Shown here piece after piece: positions 20,213 to 25,857 of a stretch of 33,455 nt of DNA. How positions within the stretch are numbered: the stretch's first letter is position 1; each line of letters opens with the position of its first letter. Under the pieces are notes generated by a model. The model was given only the letters and a program-made list of their open reading frames with translations, was not told where the DNA came from and made no database searches. The stretch is taken from assembly GCF_013215345.1 (NCBI RefSeq), contig NZ_JABSOV010000039.1, forward strand, positions 1 to 33,455, read 5' to 3'. Origin of the DNA: Colwellia sp. (lineage in GTDB: Bacteria; Pseudomonadota; Gammaproteobacteria; Enterobacterales; Alteromonadaceae). The translations under genes were made by a program, and so were the position numbers.

Positions 20213-20252
20213 AAAAAGGCGCATATTATTAATATAATATGCGCCTTTTTTT
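20213..20252 (+). terminator. Strong terminator after the long GAPDH gene
   Basis: A 17-bp perfect stem (20213-20229 with 20234-20250), AAAAAGGCGCATATTAT and its complement, closes on a 4-nt loop and ends in seven T residues. Confidence 0.92.
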
Positions 20253-20356
20253 ATCATCAAAACTCGTTTTAGTACTTATTCAACAATTAGTGCTTAAGTA
20301 ATTAATGGGTTTGCCGATATAGATATATTGATAACTAACATATTGAGAGTAGGGCT

Positions 20357-20554
20357 ATGTCTATCAGCTTAAATCAAAATACTTCTGTTGCAGCACAATC
20401 AACATCGGGTGCTGAATTACTTACTGCTGCTCTGGCTAAAAACAACCAAGTAGCGGAAGGAAAAATGGCGTTACAGCTCATTCAATCGGCAAGTATAAAC
20501 AGTGTTCAAGCACCTACGGGTAACAGTGGCTTTAACGTGAATATTAAAGTATAA
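20357..20554 (+). CDS. Small protein of unknown function (65 residues)
   Basis: Probably a real gene: the ATG follows GAGAGTAGGG at suitable spacing, it stands alone between terminator-like structures, and composition looks protein-coding. The product has a Ser/Thr/Gln-rich start (MSISLNQNTSVAAQSTSG), one amphipathic helix (AELLTAALAKNNQVAEGKMALQ), and a short tail ending NVNIKV. There are no cysteines, signal peptide or membrane segment. The helix and the low-complexity flanks recall the short YjfB-like putative motility proteins and similar small cytoplasmic proteins of marine gammaproteobacteria, but I cannot assign it to a family with confidence. Confidence 0.62.
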   Translation: MSISLNQNTSVAAQSTSGAELLTAALAKNNQVAEGKMALQLIQSASINSVQAPTGNSGFNVNIKV

Positions 20555-20574
20555 AAATTAACTTGTTGTATATT

Positions 20575-20610
20575 TTGTATTTAAGACAATATTACCAGTC
20601 TTAAATACAA
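20575..20610. terminator. Long inverted repeat between the small gene and tusE
   Basis: A 13-bp perfect inverted repeat, TTGTATTTAAGAC (20575-20587) with GTCTTAAATACAA (20598-20610), spans the tusE stop codon and lies 20 bp after the convergent small gene. It is AT-rich with only short T tracts, so it may be a weak bidirectional terminator. Confidence 0.5.
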
Positions 20611-20939
20611 CGAGCAGGTTTTGGTAAACCCGCATATTTTGTCGCTTGCTTAGCGGGACCTTCAGGAAACAACTTATACAAATAACGACTGCTAGCCTTA
20701 GCTTCGCCAAACTCAGCTTTCATCGCTTTGGTTAATGCCCTGATAGCAGGAGAGGTGTTATAGGTGAGGTAAAACTGTCTGACAAAATCTATCACTTCCC
20801 AATGGGCATCTGTCAGCACAAAATCATCATGCTCAGCCATAACAAGCGCTAAGTCTTTCTGCCATAAAAGATGGTCAAGTAAATAACCTTGCTTATCTGT
20901 TGGAATAATTTTGTTTTGAAAAGTTAGTGCTATTGCCAT
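20601..20939 (-). CDS. tusE: tRNA 2-thiolation sulfurtransferase TusE (DsrC family)
   Basis: Accepts persulfide sulfur from TusD and hands it on to MnmA for 2-thiouridine at position 34 of Lys, Glu and Gln tRNAs. The 112 residues fit the family. The reactive penultimate cysteine is Cys111 in GLPKPARCI. The second cysteine of dissimilatory DsrC, about ten residues earlier, is absent ([13 protein letters not shown]), as in E. coli Tus[21 protein letters not shown] is conserved. The start overlaps the end of tusB by 10 bp, so it is translationally coupled. In E. coli tusE is unlinked from tusBCD but adjoins yccA; here both linkages are present. Confidence 0.95.
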   Translation of the reverse strand: MAIALTFQNKIIPTDKQGYLLDHLLWQKDLALVMAEHDDFVLTDAHWEVIDFVRQFYLTYNTSPAIRALTKAMKAEFGEAKASSRYLYKLFPEGPAKQATKYAGLPKPARCI

Positions 20940-21226
20940 GTGATCACTTTTTTATGGGTAAAGGTTAATTCAACAACATCGCCAATTTCAATAGCCTTGA
21001 CCGCAGTTATGATTTCAATAGCTCTTGCTTGGGCATGACTGACAACTACATTGATATTAACTGAGCCATCAACTCGTTTGATTAAGCTATCCATCAACGG
21101 ATGTTTAAGGTTATAGCAACCATCGTCCATTAATACTACAGAGTCTTGATGATCTAGCACGCTTAAACACTGGGCAAAGTCATTACTAGCAAAAGCCGAT
21201 TGCCGAACTAAATGTAAAGTACTCAT
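20930..21226 (-). CDS. tusB: Sulfur relay protein TusB (DsrH family)
   Basis: Third subunit of the TusBCD heterohexamer, which passes sulfur from TusA to TusE. The 98 residues are normal size. The sequence is diverged, as usual for TusB, with recognisable [12 protein letters not shown], the VVLMDDGCY strand (the counterpart of LLLQDGV) and a C-terminal tryptophan region KKVITWQ. The ATG is preceded by AAGGAAAC. It lies 42 bp after tusC and overlaps tusE. The family call rests partly on the surrounding tusD-C-x-E order. Confidence 0.9.
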   Translation of the reverse strand: MSTLHLVRQSAFASNDFAQCLSVLDHQDSVVLMDDGCYNLKHPLMDSLIKRVDGSVNINVVVSHAQARAIEIITAVKAIEIGDVVELTFTHKKVITWQ

Positions 21227-21268
21227 GTTTGTTTCCTTAAATAAAAATAAATATAAAGCCTAAAAACT

Positions 21269-21664
21269 CTAAAACCTTAGCACATGCTGATGACGGTTAA
21301 GTGCTGCACTAAACTCAATGCTAGATAATACTTTTACCTCATCAATATGAAAATTTTCATCAAGTTGACGATTGCTTAATGATTGCTGACAAACATAAAT
21401 ATCTTCAATATCATAAAATTCAAAAGCCGAAAATGTTTTTAAGTAATCTTTAATTGCAAGTAAGCTGCCATCTTGATCAGCAATTAACTGATAAACGCCA
21501 TCACCTTGAAAAAAAAGCGAAACCTTTTGCTCAAATGAGCCAAATATTAATGCAATATCCAGGGCATCTTTCCCATGGGTGCTACTAAAAGGCGCTTTAC
21601 TGTTAATAATGGCTAGGCCATTTGCTTGTGCGGATGAAGAGCTTTGTTGTTCTATTGAGATCAT
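21269..21664 (-). CDS. tusC: Sulfur relay protein TusC (DsrF family)
   Basis: Second subunit of the TusBCD sulfur-transfer complex. It has 131 residues, with an N-terminus some 12 residues longer than E. coli TusC (MISIEQQSSSSAQANG) before the conserved start of the fold, INSKAPFSSTHGKDALDIAL. SLFFQGDGVYQLI corresponds to the DsrE/F core strand. The longer start is kept because its ATG overlaps the tusD stop as TAATG, an arrangement that favours coupled translation. The role is structural in the hexamer; the sulfur-carrying cysteine is on TusD. Confidence 0.93.
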   Translation of the reverse strand: MISIEQQSSSSAQANGLAIINSKAPFSSTHGKDALDIALIFGSFEQKVSLFFQGDGVYQLIADQDGSLLAIKDYLKTFSAFEFYDIEDIYVCQQSLSNRQLDENFHIDEVKVLSSIEFSAALNRHQHVLRF

Positions 21665-22032
21665 TAAAACTGTACCAAGCGTGAAGCTTTTGTTGTTAGT
21701 TCAACTAACTCACCTAAACCTGAGACAGTGAAAGCGTTATTTATTTTGTCATTGTCTATCGCATCACAAGCTATACCACGCTTTTCTGCAGCGGTAATGC
21801 AAATATGCAGGGGTAACTGATATTGCTGCTGTAGTCGTTGCCAGTGCGCAATAGCTTGGTATTCATCACTAGCAATACTAATGTCTTCATTGGCATGCAT
21901 CACGCCATCTTGGTAAAAGAACACACCAATAACATTAATGCCAGCCACTAATGCCGCCTCGACATAAGTTAACGCGGTAATTGTTAAGTGGCTATAAGGG
22001 GGAGTAGTTATTACTACAGCAAGAGTTTTCAC
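21664..22032 (-). CDS. tusD: Sulfurtransferase TusD (DsrE family)
   Basis: Catalytic subunit of TusBCD, receiving persulfide from TusA. The 122 residues fit (E. coli 128). The active cysteine is Cys78 in LPLHICITAAEKRG, the same residue number as in E. coli. The N-terminal DsrE fold (VVITTPPYSHLTITALTYVEAAL) and VFFYQDGVMHAN are conserved. It is first gene of the minus-strand tusDCB-tusE operon. A terminator just upstream separates it from yccA, so the operon needs its own promoter in 22033-22085 or must depend on read-through. Confidence 0.95.
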   Translation of the reverse strand: MKTLAVVITTPPYSHLTITALTYVEAALVAGINVIGVFFYQDGVMHANEDISIASDEYQAIAHWQRLQQQYQLPLHICITAAEKRGIACDAIDNDKINNAFTVSGLGELVELTTKASRLVQF

Positions 22033-22085
22033 AACACATCCAAACTATAAATAGATAGAAAAGGCAATATAAGGGTAAAGAAGAA

Positions 22086-22110
22086 TAAAAAAAACCCCGC
22101 AATTGCGAGG
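22086..22110 (-). terminator. Rho-independent terminator of yccA
   Basis: On the minus strand, CCTCGCAA (22110-22103) pairs with TTGCGGGG (22102-22095) with one mismatch, and is followed by a run of T. It lies 65 bp after the yccA stop. Confidence 0.8.
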
Positions 22111-22174
22111 CTCTTTATTTGTAAAAGAGTATAAATGATTATAACTCTTTTTAAGACAAGTTTTTTAGTGTTAA

Positions 22175-22843
22175 CTAATCATCGTTGCCTAATACACCTA
22201 ATAACATAAGTAAGTGTACAAAAATGTTATAGATACTTAAGTATAATGAAATAGTTGCGCGAATATAGTTACGTTCGCCACCATTAATAATACGGCTAGT
22301 ATCAAATAAGATTAAGCCAGACATAATCATAATGATTGCTGCACTGATAGCTAAAGAAAGCGCTGGAATTTGAAAGAAGATATTAGCAACCATTGCTACT
22401 AACGCCACAATCATACCTACCATTAAGAAGCCGCCCATAAATGAGAAGTCTTTTTTACTGGTTAGTGCATAACCTGAAAGTGCAAAAAATATTAATGCTG
22501 TGCCGCCAAGAGCTTGCATAATTAACGCGCCGCCACCAGGCATTGCCGCGTAAGCACTTAACATTGGCCCTAAAGAAGCGCCCATTAAACCGGTAAAAGC
22601 AAAAATCCAATAGATGCCGCTGGCTGAATCAGCTTTTTTGTTAACAACAAACATTAAACCAAAAGCCACTAACGTCATAACAAGCGCAGCACCGGATGGT
22701 AGGTTCATTGCCATTGAAATGCCTGCTGTTACGGCACTAAACGCTAGTGTCATAGATAACAACATGTAAGTATTTTTCAATACTTTATTAATTTCTATCG
22801 CCGAACTGTGGCTCGCCGTTTGAAAACCCATATTAGATTGCAT
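22175..22843 (-). CDS. yccA: Bax inhibitor-1/YccA family membrane protein
   Basis: Inner-membrane protein of the BI-1 family; E. coli YccA is a substrate and modulator of the FtsH protease and protects SecY from degradation. The 222 residues (E. coli 219) hold about seven hydrophobic segments, from NTYMLLSMTLAFSAVTAG to the C-terminal SLYLSIYNIFVHLLMLLGVL. The family's NxYxxL start and the conserved DTSRIINGGERNYIRATISL, with the acidic and basic residues before the last helix, are present. It lies beside the tus operon and near tRNA-Ser(UGA), matching the E. coli order tusE-yccA-serT. Confidence 0.93.
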   Translation of the reverse strand: MQSNMGFQTASHSSAIEINKVLKNTYMLLSMTLAFSAVTAGISMAMNLPSGAALVMTLVAFGLMFVVNKKADSASGIYWIFAFTGLMGASLGPMLSAYAAMPGGGALIMQALGGTALIFFALSGYALTSKKDFSFMGGFLMVGMIVALVAMVANIFFQIPALSLAISAAIIMIMSGLILFDTSRIINGGERNYIRATISLYLSIYNIFVHLLMLLGVLGNDD

Positions 22844-23095
22844 AAAACTTCCTTAAGAATTTAATTCTAGTTATATAGATAAGGTCATTTTAGATAAGTT
22901 CAAGTTTTTACTCTTATTTAACTGAATAACTGACTTACACTAACTTAATTCCTTATGACATATTATGGCATGGTGATTTTTAAAATACTACGCTTTGCTT
23001 TGTTTAAAAGTGGCAATATTATGTTTTATTTTGTAACAAGGGATAATGCCATTTACCAATTCATTGTTTAACCTGCTAACCCAGAGGTAAGCTAG

Positions 23096-23713
23096 TTAAC
23101 ATTGCCGCCACTTTAGACCTAGAGCTTGGTAACCGTCAATAATCTCTTGTTTTCTTGTACAGTCATTACTATGGTCATTAATCAACCCCGAGGCTTGAAG
23201 GTGAGCATAGATAGTGGTTGAACCGACAAATTTGAAGCCCCGTTTTTTTAAATCCTTACTTAATTCATCTGAAATAGGGGAGGTAGCAGGATAATCACTA
23301 AGCTGATTTAGATTACTGACCTGTACCTTGTTATCAACAAATGCCCAAATATACTTTATAAAGCTACCAAACTCCTTTTGTATGGCAATAAAACACTTCG
23401 CATTATTAACGGTTGCGGCAATTTTACCTTTGTGACGAATAATACTAGCGTCGAGTACCAAGCGTTCTTCATCAGCAGAAGTATATTGAGCGACCTTATC
23501 AACATCAAAGTTTCCAAAGGCTTTTCTATAGCCATCACGTCGCTTTAAAATGGTATACCAACTTAACCCTGCTTGAGCGGATTCAAGTACTAGGTATTCG
23601 AACATCTTATTATCTTCAAGAACAGGCACGCCCCATTCTTCATCATGGTATTTAACATAGTCTAATTTCGTGGTGTCTAACCAAGGACAACGGCAGGTAT
23701 GTTCAACTGTCAT
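23096..23713 (-). CDS. tag: DNA-3-methyladenine glycosylase I
   Basis: Constitutive base-excision glycosylase removing 3-methyladenine from alkylated DNA. The 205 residues exceed E. coli Tag (187) by a longer C-terminus. All four zinc ligands of the family are visible: Cys9 (RCPW), His23 (YHDEEWG), and the His and Cys of NDHSNDC. The catalytic Glu44 is in LESAQAGLSW. IRHKGKI and KKRGFKFVGSTTIYAHLQASGL are strongly conserved. The start MTVEHTCRCPW is backed by AAGGATTTACC upstream. It lies between yccA and tRNA-Ser, where E. coli has no such gene. Confidence 0.96.
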   Translation of the reverse strand: MTVEHTCRCPWLDTTKLDYVKYHDEEWGVPVLEDNKMFEYLVLESAQAGLSWYTILKRRDGYRKAFGNFDVDKVAQYTSADEERLVLDASIIRHKGKIAATVNNAKCFIAIQKEFGSFIKYIWAFVDNKVQVSNLNQLSDYPATSPISDELSKDLKKRGFKFVGSTTIYAHLQASGLINDHSNDCTRKQEIIDGYQALGLKWRQC

Positions 23714-23816
23714 TAGGTAAATCCTTCTTTATATTATTTAAAGTGCTGAAAAACAAAGCAAACTGGCTATTATTTAGTAAACTAAGCAAAAAGAAGCGTA
23801 AATATTAAAATAGTGC

Positions 23817-23845
23817 TTTACAACTTATTAGAGAGACTTTAGTAT
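23817..23845 (+). promoter_or_regulatory. Promoter of tRNA-Ser(UGA), copy 1
   Basis: TTTACA (23817-23822) and TAGTAT (23840-23845) are separated by exactly 17 bp. The GC-containing discriminator TCGCCTCG is typical of stable-RNA promoters under stringent control. Transcription would begin about 45 nt before the tRNA. The copy near the window end has the same architecture. Confidence 0.7.
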
Positions 23846-23896
23846 TCGCCTCGTTCTCAAGCAAGCATTGTTTTAACCGCTTATTTGTTAACTTCA

Positions 23897-23987
23897 GGTG
23901 AGATGGCTGAGTGGTCGAAAGCACCGGTCTTGAAAACCGGCAAGGGTTTGTAGCCCTTCTAGAGTTCAAATCTCTATCTCACCGCCA
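23897..23987 (+). tRNA. tRNA-Ser (UGA), CCA encoded
   Basis: A 91-nt class II tRNA. The acceptor stem is GGTGAGA with TCTCACC, discriminator G, and encoded CCA (23985-23987). The anticodon stem CCGGT/ACCGG encloses CTTGAAA, with anticodon TGA at 23931-23933. The long variable arm AAGGG...CCCTT marks it as a serine tRNA, and the T arm is GAG-TTCAAAT-CTC. It reads UCA and, through wobble, other UCN codons. It is followed directly by a terminator and then by the repeat array described below. tRNA-Ser(UGA) near yccA matches serT of E. coli. Confidence 0.97.
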
Positions 23988-23994
23988 CATTCAG

Positions 23995-24027
23995 AAAAGG
24001 CGCTAATCGAAAGGTTAGCGCCTTTTT
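23995..24027 (+). terminator. tRNA-Ser terminator with GAAA loop (unit 0)
   Basis: AAAAGGCGCTAATC pairs with GGTTAGCGCCTTTT, closing on a GAAA tetraloop, and runs into five T residues. It starts 8 nt after the CCA. The same or a structurally equivalent hairpin recurs after each full repeat unit. The symmetrical A and T runs mean it could work in both directions. Confidence 0.9.
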
Positions 24028-24051
24028 GCATTTAAAACGGTTAAAAATCGG

Positions 24052-24150
24052 CAAAGCGTTTGTAGCGCAATACCTTTAGCAGAGTTCAAATCTCTATCTC
24101 ACTGCCACATTCAGAAAAGCCCGTTAGTCGAAAGATTAACGGTTTATTTT
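24052..24150 (+). repeat. tRNA-Ser-derived repeat unit 1 with terminator
   Basis: The T arm lies 120 bp after that of the intact tRNA. The unit contains GCAAAGC, GTTTGTAGCGC (24058-24068), AATACCTTTAGC, an intact T arm AGAGTTCAAATCTCT, the acceptor 3' strand TCTCACTGCCA, and a hairpin CCGTTAGTC-GAAA-GATTAACGG (24121-24142) followed by TTTATTTT. It lacks the acceptor 5' strand, D arm and anticodon arm, so it cannot be a tRNA. The stem sequence differs from that after the tRNA but the fold and GAAA loop are kept. Confidence 0.85.
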
Positions 24151-24171
24151 GCTTTCTGGTGTTTAATAATA

Positions 24172-24270
24172 CTAAAGGGTTTGTAGCGCATCACCTTTAA
24201 CAGAGTTCTAACCATTAGCTCACCGCCAGATTCTAAGAAACCGCAACTTTAATGAGTCGCGGTTTTTTTT
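24172..24270 (+). repeat. tRNA-Ser-derived repeat unit 2 with terminator
   Basis: Starts CTAAAGG with GTTTGTAGCGC at 24179-24189. ACCTTTA can pair back with TAAAGG. The T-arm part is the most decayed of all units (GAGTTCTAACCATTA), but GCTCACCGCCA is kept. Its terminator is unrelated in sequence to the others: AAACCGC (24238-24244) with GCGGTTT (24259-24265), an inner ACT/AGT pairing, and eight T residues. Confidence 0.8.
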
Positions 24271-24294
24271 CGTCTTGAGTTTAGTCGTAGAATT

Positions 24295-24394
24295 AAACAA
24301 AGCGTTTGTAGCGCAATACCTTTAGCAGAGTTCAAATCTATATCTCACCGCCACATTCAGAAAAGGCGCTAATCGAAAGGTTAGCGCCTTTTGC
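24295..24394 (+). repeat. tRNA-Ser-derived repeat unit 3 with terminator
   Basis: Nearly identical to unit 1 in its first part (CAAAGC, GTTTGTAGCGC at 24304-24314, AATACCTTTAGCAGAG) and nearly identical to the intact tRNA from CTCACCGCCACATTCAG through its terminator (24361-24392, GAAA loop). The spacer after it also matches that after the tRNA (24 of 26 bases). This mosaic suggests unequal crossing-over or gene conversion with the tRNA end. The hairpin lies about 110 bp beyond the opposing binding-protein gene's stop. Confidence 0.85.
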
Positions 24395-24395
24395 A

Positions 24396-24436
24396 ATTAA
24401 AACGGTTAAAAATCGACAAAGGGTTTGTAGCGCAGG
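24396..24436 (+). repeat. Truncated repeat unit 4 with type A spacer
   Basis: The spacer ATTAAAACGGTTAAAAATCG is followed by ACAAAGG, GTTTGTAGCGC (24423-24433), then GGACCTTAG. Similarity stops before the T arm. The unit breaks off about 60 bp before the stop of the minus-strand binding-protein gene, so that gene's arrival or a deletion may have removed the rest. Confidence 0.7.
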
Positions 24437-24500
24437 ACCTTAGATTACATACATTTTCTTGTGGCTAATTGACTGTACTTGTACCTAAGTCAGCTATTTT

Positions 24501-25307
24501 TTAATCGATATAATATTGAGGGTGACTTTTTCTAAATTCAAAAATCAATTGTTTGAATTTTCCTGAATCAAACATCTCCTTAGCAACATGTTCAAATTGT
24601 ATAATTTTTTTGGCAAAAGGAGACTTTTTTGATATGGCAATATAGGTGTGTGTTTTATCAGTATACGCAAATTTTGCCTTTATTATTTTATCTGATAGCT
24701 CCTTATTATGTTCAAGTAAATAGTCACCGTAGTAATCAGTGCTTATTACCGCATCTATTCTTTTTCTAGCCAGCATTCTAAATGCAGACTCTAGTGTATT
24801 TACTTCCACTTTTGCAAAGTAATTATCGTTTGCGTAATCAAATTCTTTAAAATGTTTGGCTCCTCGTAGGGTAGCAATGGACAAACCAGCCAAATCAGCA
24901 AAGCTATCTATTGCATTACTGCCTTTATGGATAAAAAAAGTTTTCAGCATTGATTCATCAAAAAGCAGCATATGAAATTGCTGTCTACGCTCATCTGAGT
25001 CTGTTAGGCCTGCCATAATATCAACGAGACCATGCTTGAGTAGGTGCAGGCACCTCTTAAAAGGGGTGTTTTCGGTAAAGGTTAATTGCAGGCCCATACG
25101 TTCAACAAATTTCTTGGTCAACTCTACATTCTCACCTGTAACGATATGATCTGGCAGAATAACTTGTAAGGGAGGATAATGATCAATACACATTTTAATC
25201 TTGAGTTGTTGAACTTCATTTGAAAAACAACTCGACGAGAAGCAACAAAAGGTACTAAACAAAAGTAAAATACCTATATTTTTAAATTTTCTCCCTGTTA
25301 TAAGCAT
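24501..25307 (-). CDS. Periplasmic solute-binding protein, family 3, orphan
   Basis: A 268-residue exported protein of the type II periplasmic binding fold (SBP_bac_3, the amino-acid binding family). A signal peptide (basic MLITGRKFKN, hydrophobic IGILLLFSTFCCF, cleavage near CFS-NEV) precedes KIKMCIDHYPPLQVI, GENVELTKKFVERMGLQLTF, VDIMAGLTDSDERRQ, SIATLRGAKHFKEFDY and IDAVISTDYYGDYLLEH, the usual order of the two-lobed fold. No permease or ATPase is near, so it may instead sense or buffer a ligand; the ligand is unknown. It lies between two blocks of tRNA-derived repeats, on the opposite strand, with more AT-rich sequence than its neighbours. This suggests a later arrival. Confidence 0.88.
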   Translation of the reverse strand: MLITGRKFKNIGILLLFSTFCCFSSSCFSNEVQQLKIKMCIDHYPPLQVILPDHIVTGENVELTKKFVERMGLQLTFTENTPFKRCLHLLKHGLVDIMAGLTDSDERRQQFHMLLFDESMLKTFFIHKGSNAIDSFADLAGLSIATLRGAKHFKEFDYANDNYFAKVEVNTLESAFRMLARKRIDAVISTDYYGDYLLEHNKELSDKIIKAKFAYTDKTHTYIAISKKSPFAKKIIQFEHVAKEMFDSGKFKQLIFEFRKSHPQYYID

Positions 25308-25538
25308 GACAGACCAGTATATTTATCTAGGTTATACAAATTATAGTTTAGAAAAAATGAAAGGGCTTAGCTAAGTAATATTAAGCATTTTAACGTGATT
25401 TCACTCGTTTGAATGTAAGGTTTAATTTGTAAGTTAATATAACAATTGTTCTAGTGTTTAGGAGCACGATTCGTATAAAATGAGTGCATGTCTACACATT
25501 CTAGTATTGACTGTTATGTAGACAATTGAAGTTATATT

Positions 25539-25603
25539 GGGGGCGAAAGCACAAATCTTGAAACTGTACCACTTCTAGAGTTCAAATCCCTATATCACCG
25601 CCA
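25539..25603 (+). pseudogene. Decayed tRNA-Ser(UGA) pseudogene
   Basis: About 65 bp match the intact tRNA-Ser from the D arm onward: GCGAAAGCAC, the anticodon loop with flanks TCTTGAAA, then CTTCTAGAGTTCAAATC and TATCACCGCCA. The acceptor 5' strand is gone, the anticodon stem no longer pairs, and the first strand and loop of the variable arm are deleted. Unlike units 1-4 it has the tRNA-type CTTCTAGAG and not the GTTTGTAGCGC form, so it descends from a tRNA gene, not from the repeats. No promoter of the tRNA type is evident upstream. Confidence 0.8.
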
Positions 25604-25610
25604 CATTTAG

Positions 25611-25642
25611 AAAAGGCGCTAATCGAAAGATTAGCGCCTTTT
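25611..25642. terminator. Perfect bidirectional terminator after the tRNA pseudogene
   Basis: AAAAGGCGCTAATC (25611-25624), GAAA, GATTAGCGCCTTTT (25629-25642): a 14-bp perfect stem, better paired than the one after the intact tRNA because the T-G wobble is now T-A. It lies about 215 bp beyond the tamB stop on the minus strand and could end that transcript. It is kept although the tRNA before it has decayed. Confidence 0.85.
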
Positions 25643-25667
25643 CGCCTCGAGTTTAGTGATGGAATCA

Positions 25668-25775
25668 AGAGTGGGTTTGTAGCGCAATACCTACGACGTA
25701 GAGTTCAAATCTCTATCTCACTGCCAAATTCAGAAAAGACGTTAATCGAAAGATTGACGCAATATTTCTTTGTTT
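25668..25775 (+). repeat. tRNA-Ser-derived repeat unit 6 with hairpin
   Basis: The T arm lies 123 bp after that of the pseudogene. The unit has GTGG then GTTTGTAGCGC (25675-25685), AATACCTACGACGTAGAG, an intact T arm, TCTCACTGCCA and a hairpin CGTTAATC-GAAA-GATTGACG (25740-25759) followed by AATATTTC. The weak T tract makes this the poorest terminator. GTGGGT can pair with ACCTAC, replacing the AAAG/CTTT pairing of units 1 and 3. The spacer before it matches the one between units 2 and 3. The remainder of 25308-25857 holds only the pseudogene and the binding-protein promoter region. Confidence 0.82.
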
Positions 25776-25857
25776 TGCTATTGTTCGTTATGCAAATGTG
25801 GTGATGGCTAATCATTGGTATTATCAGTTGTTCAATAACTAACTTTATAAATAGTCA

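Noticed and set aside
24301-24360. Additional functional tRNA genes in the repeats
   Set aside because: Units 1-4 and 6 have no acceptor 5' strand, D arm or anticodon arm, so they cannot fold as tRNAs.
23988-24440. CRISPR array or successive integrase att sites
   Set aside because: The units are long, diverged, carry terminators and have no unique uniform spacers or cas genes. Shared derived changes absent from the tRNA argue against repeated att-site formation.
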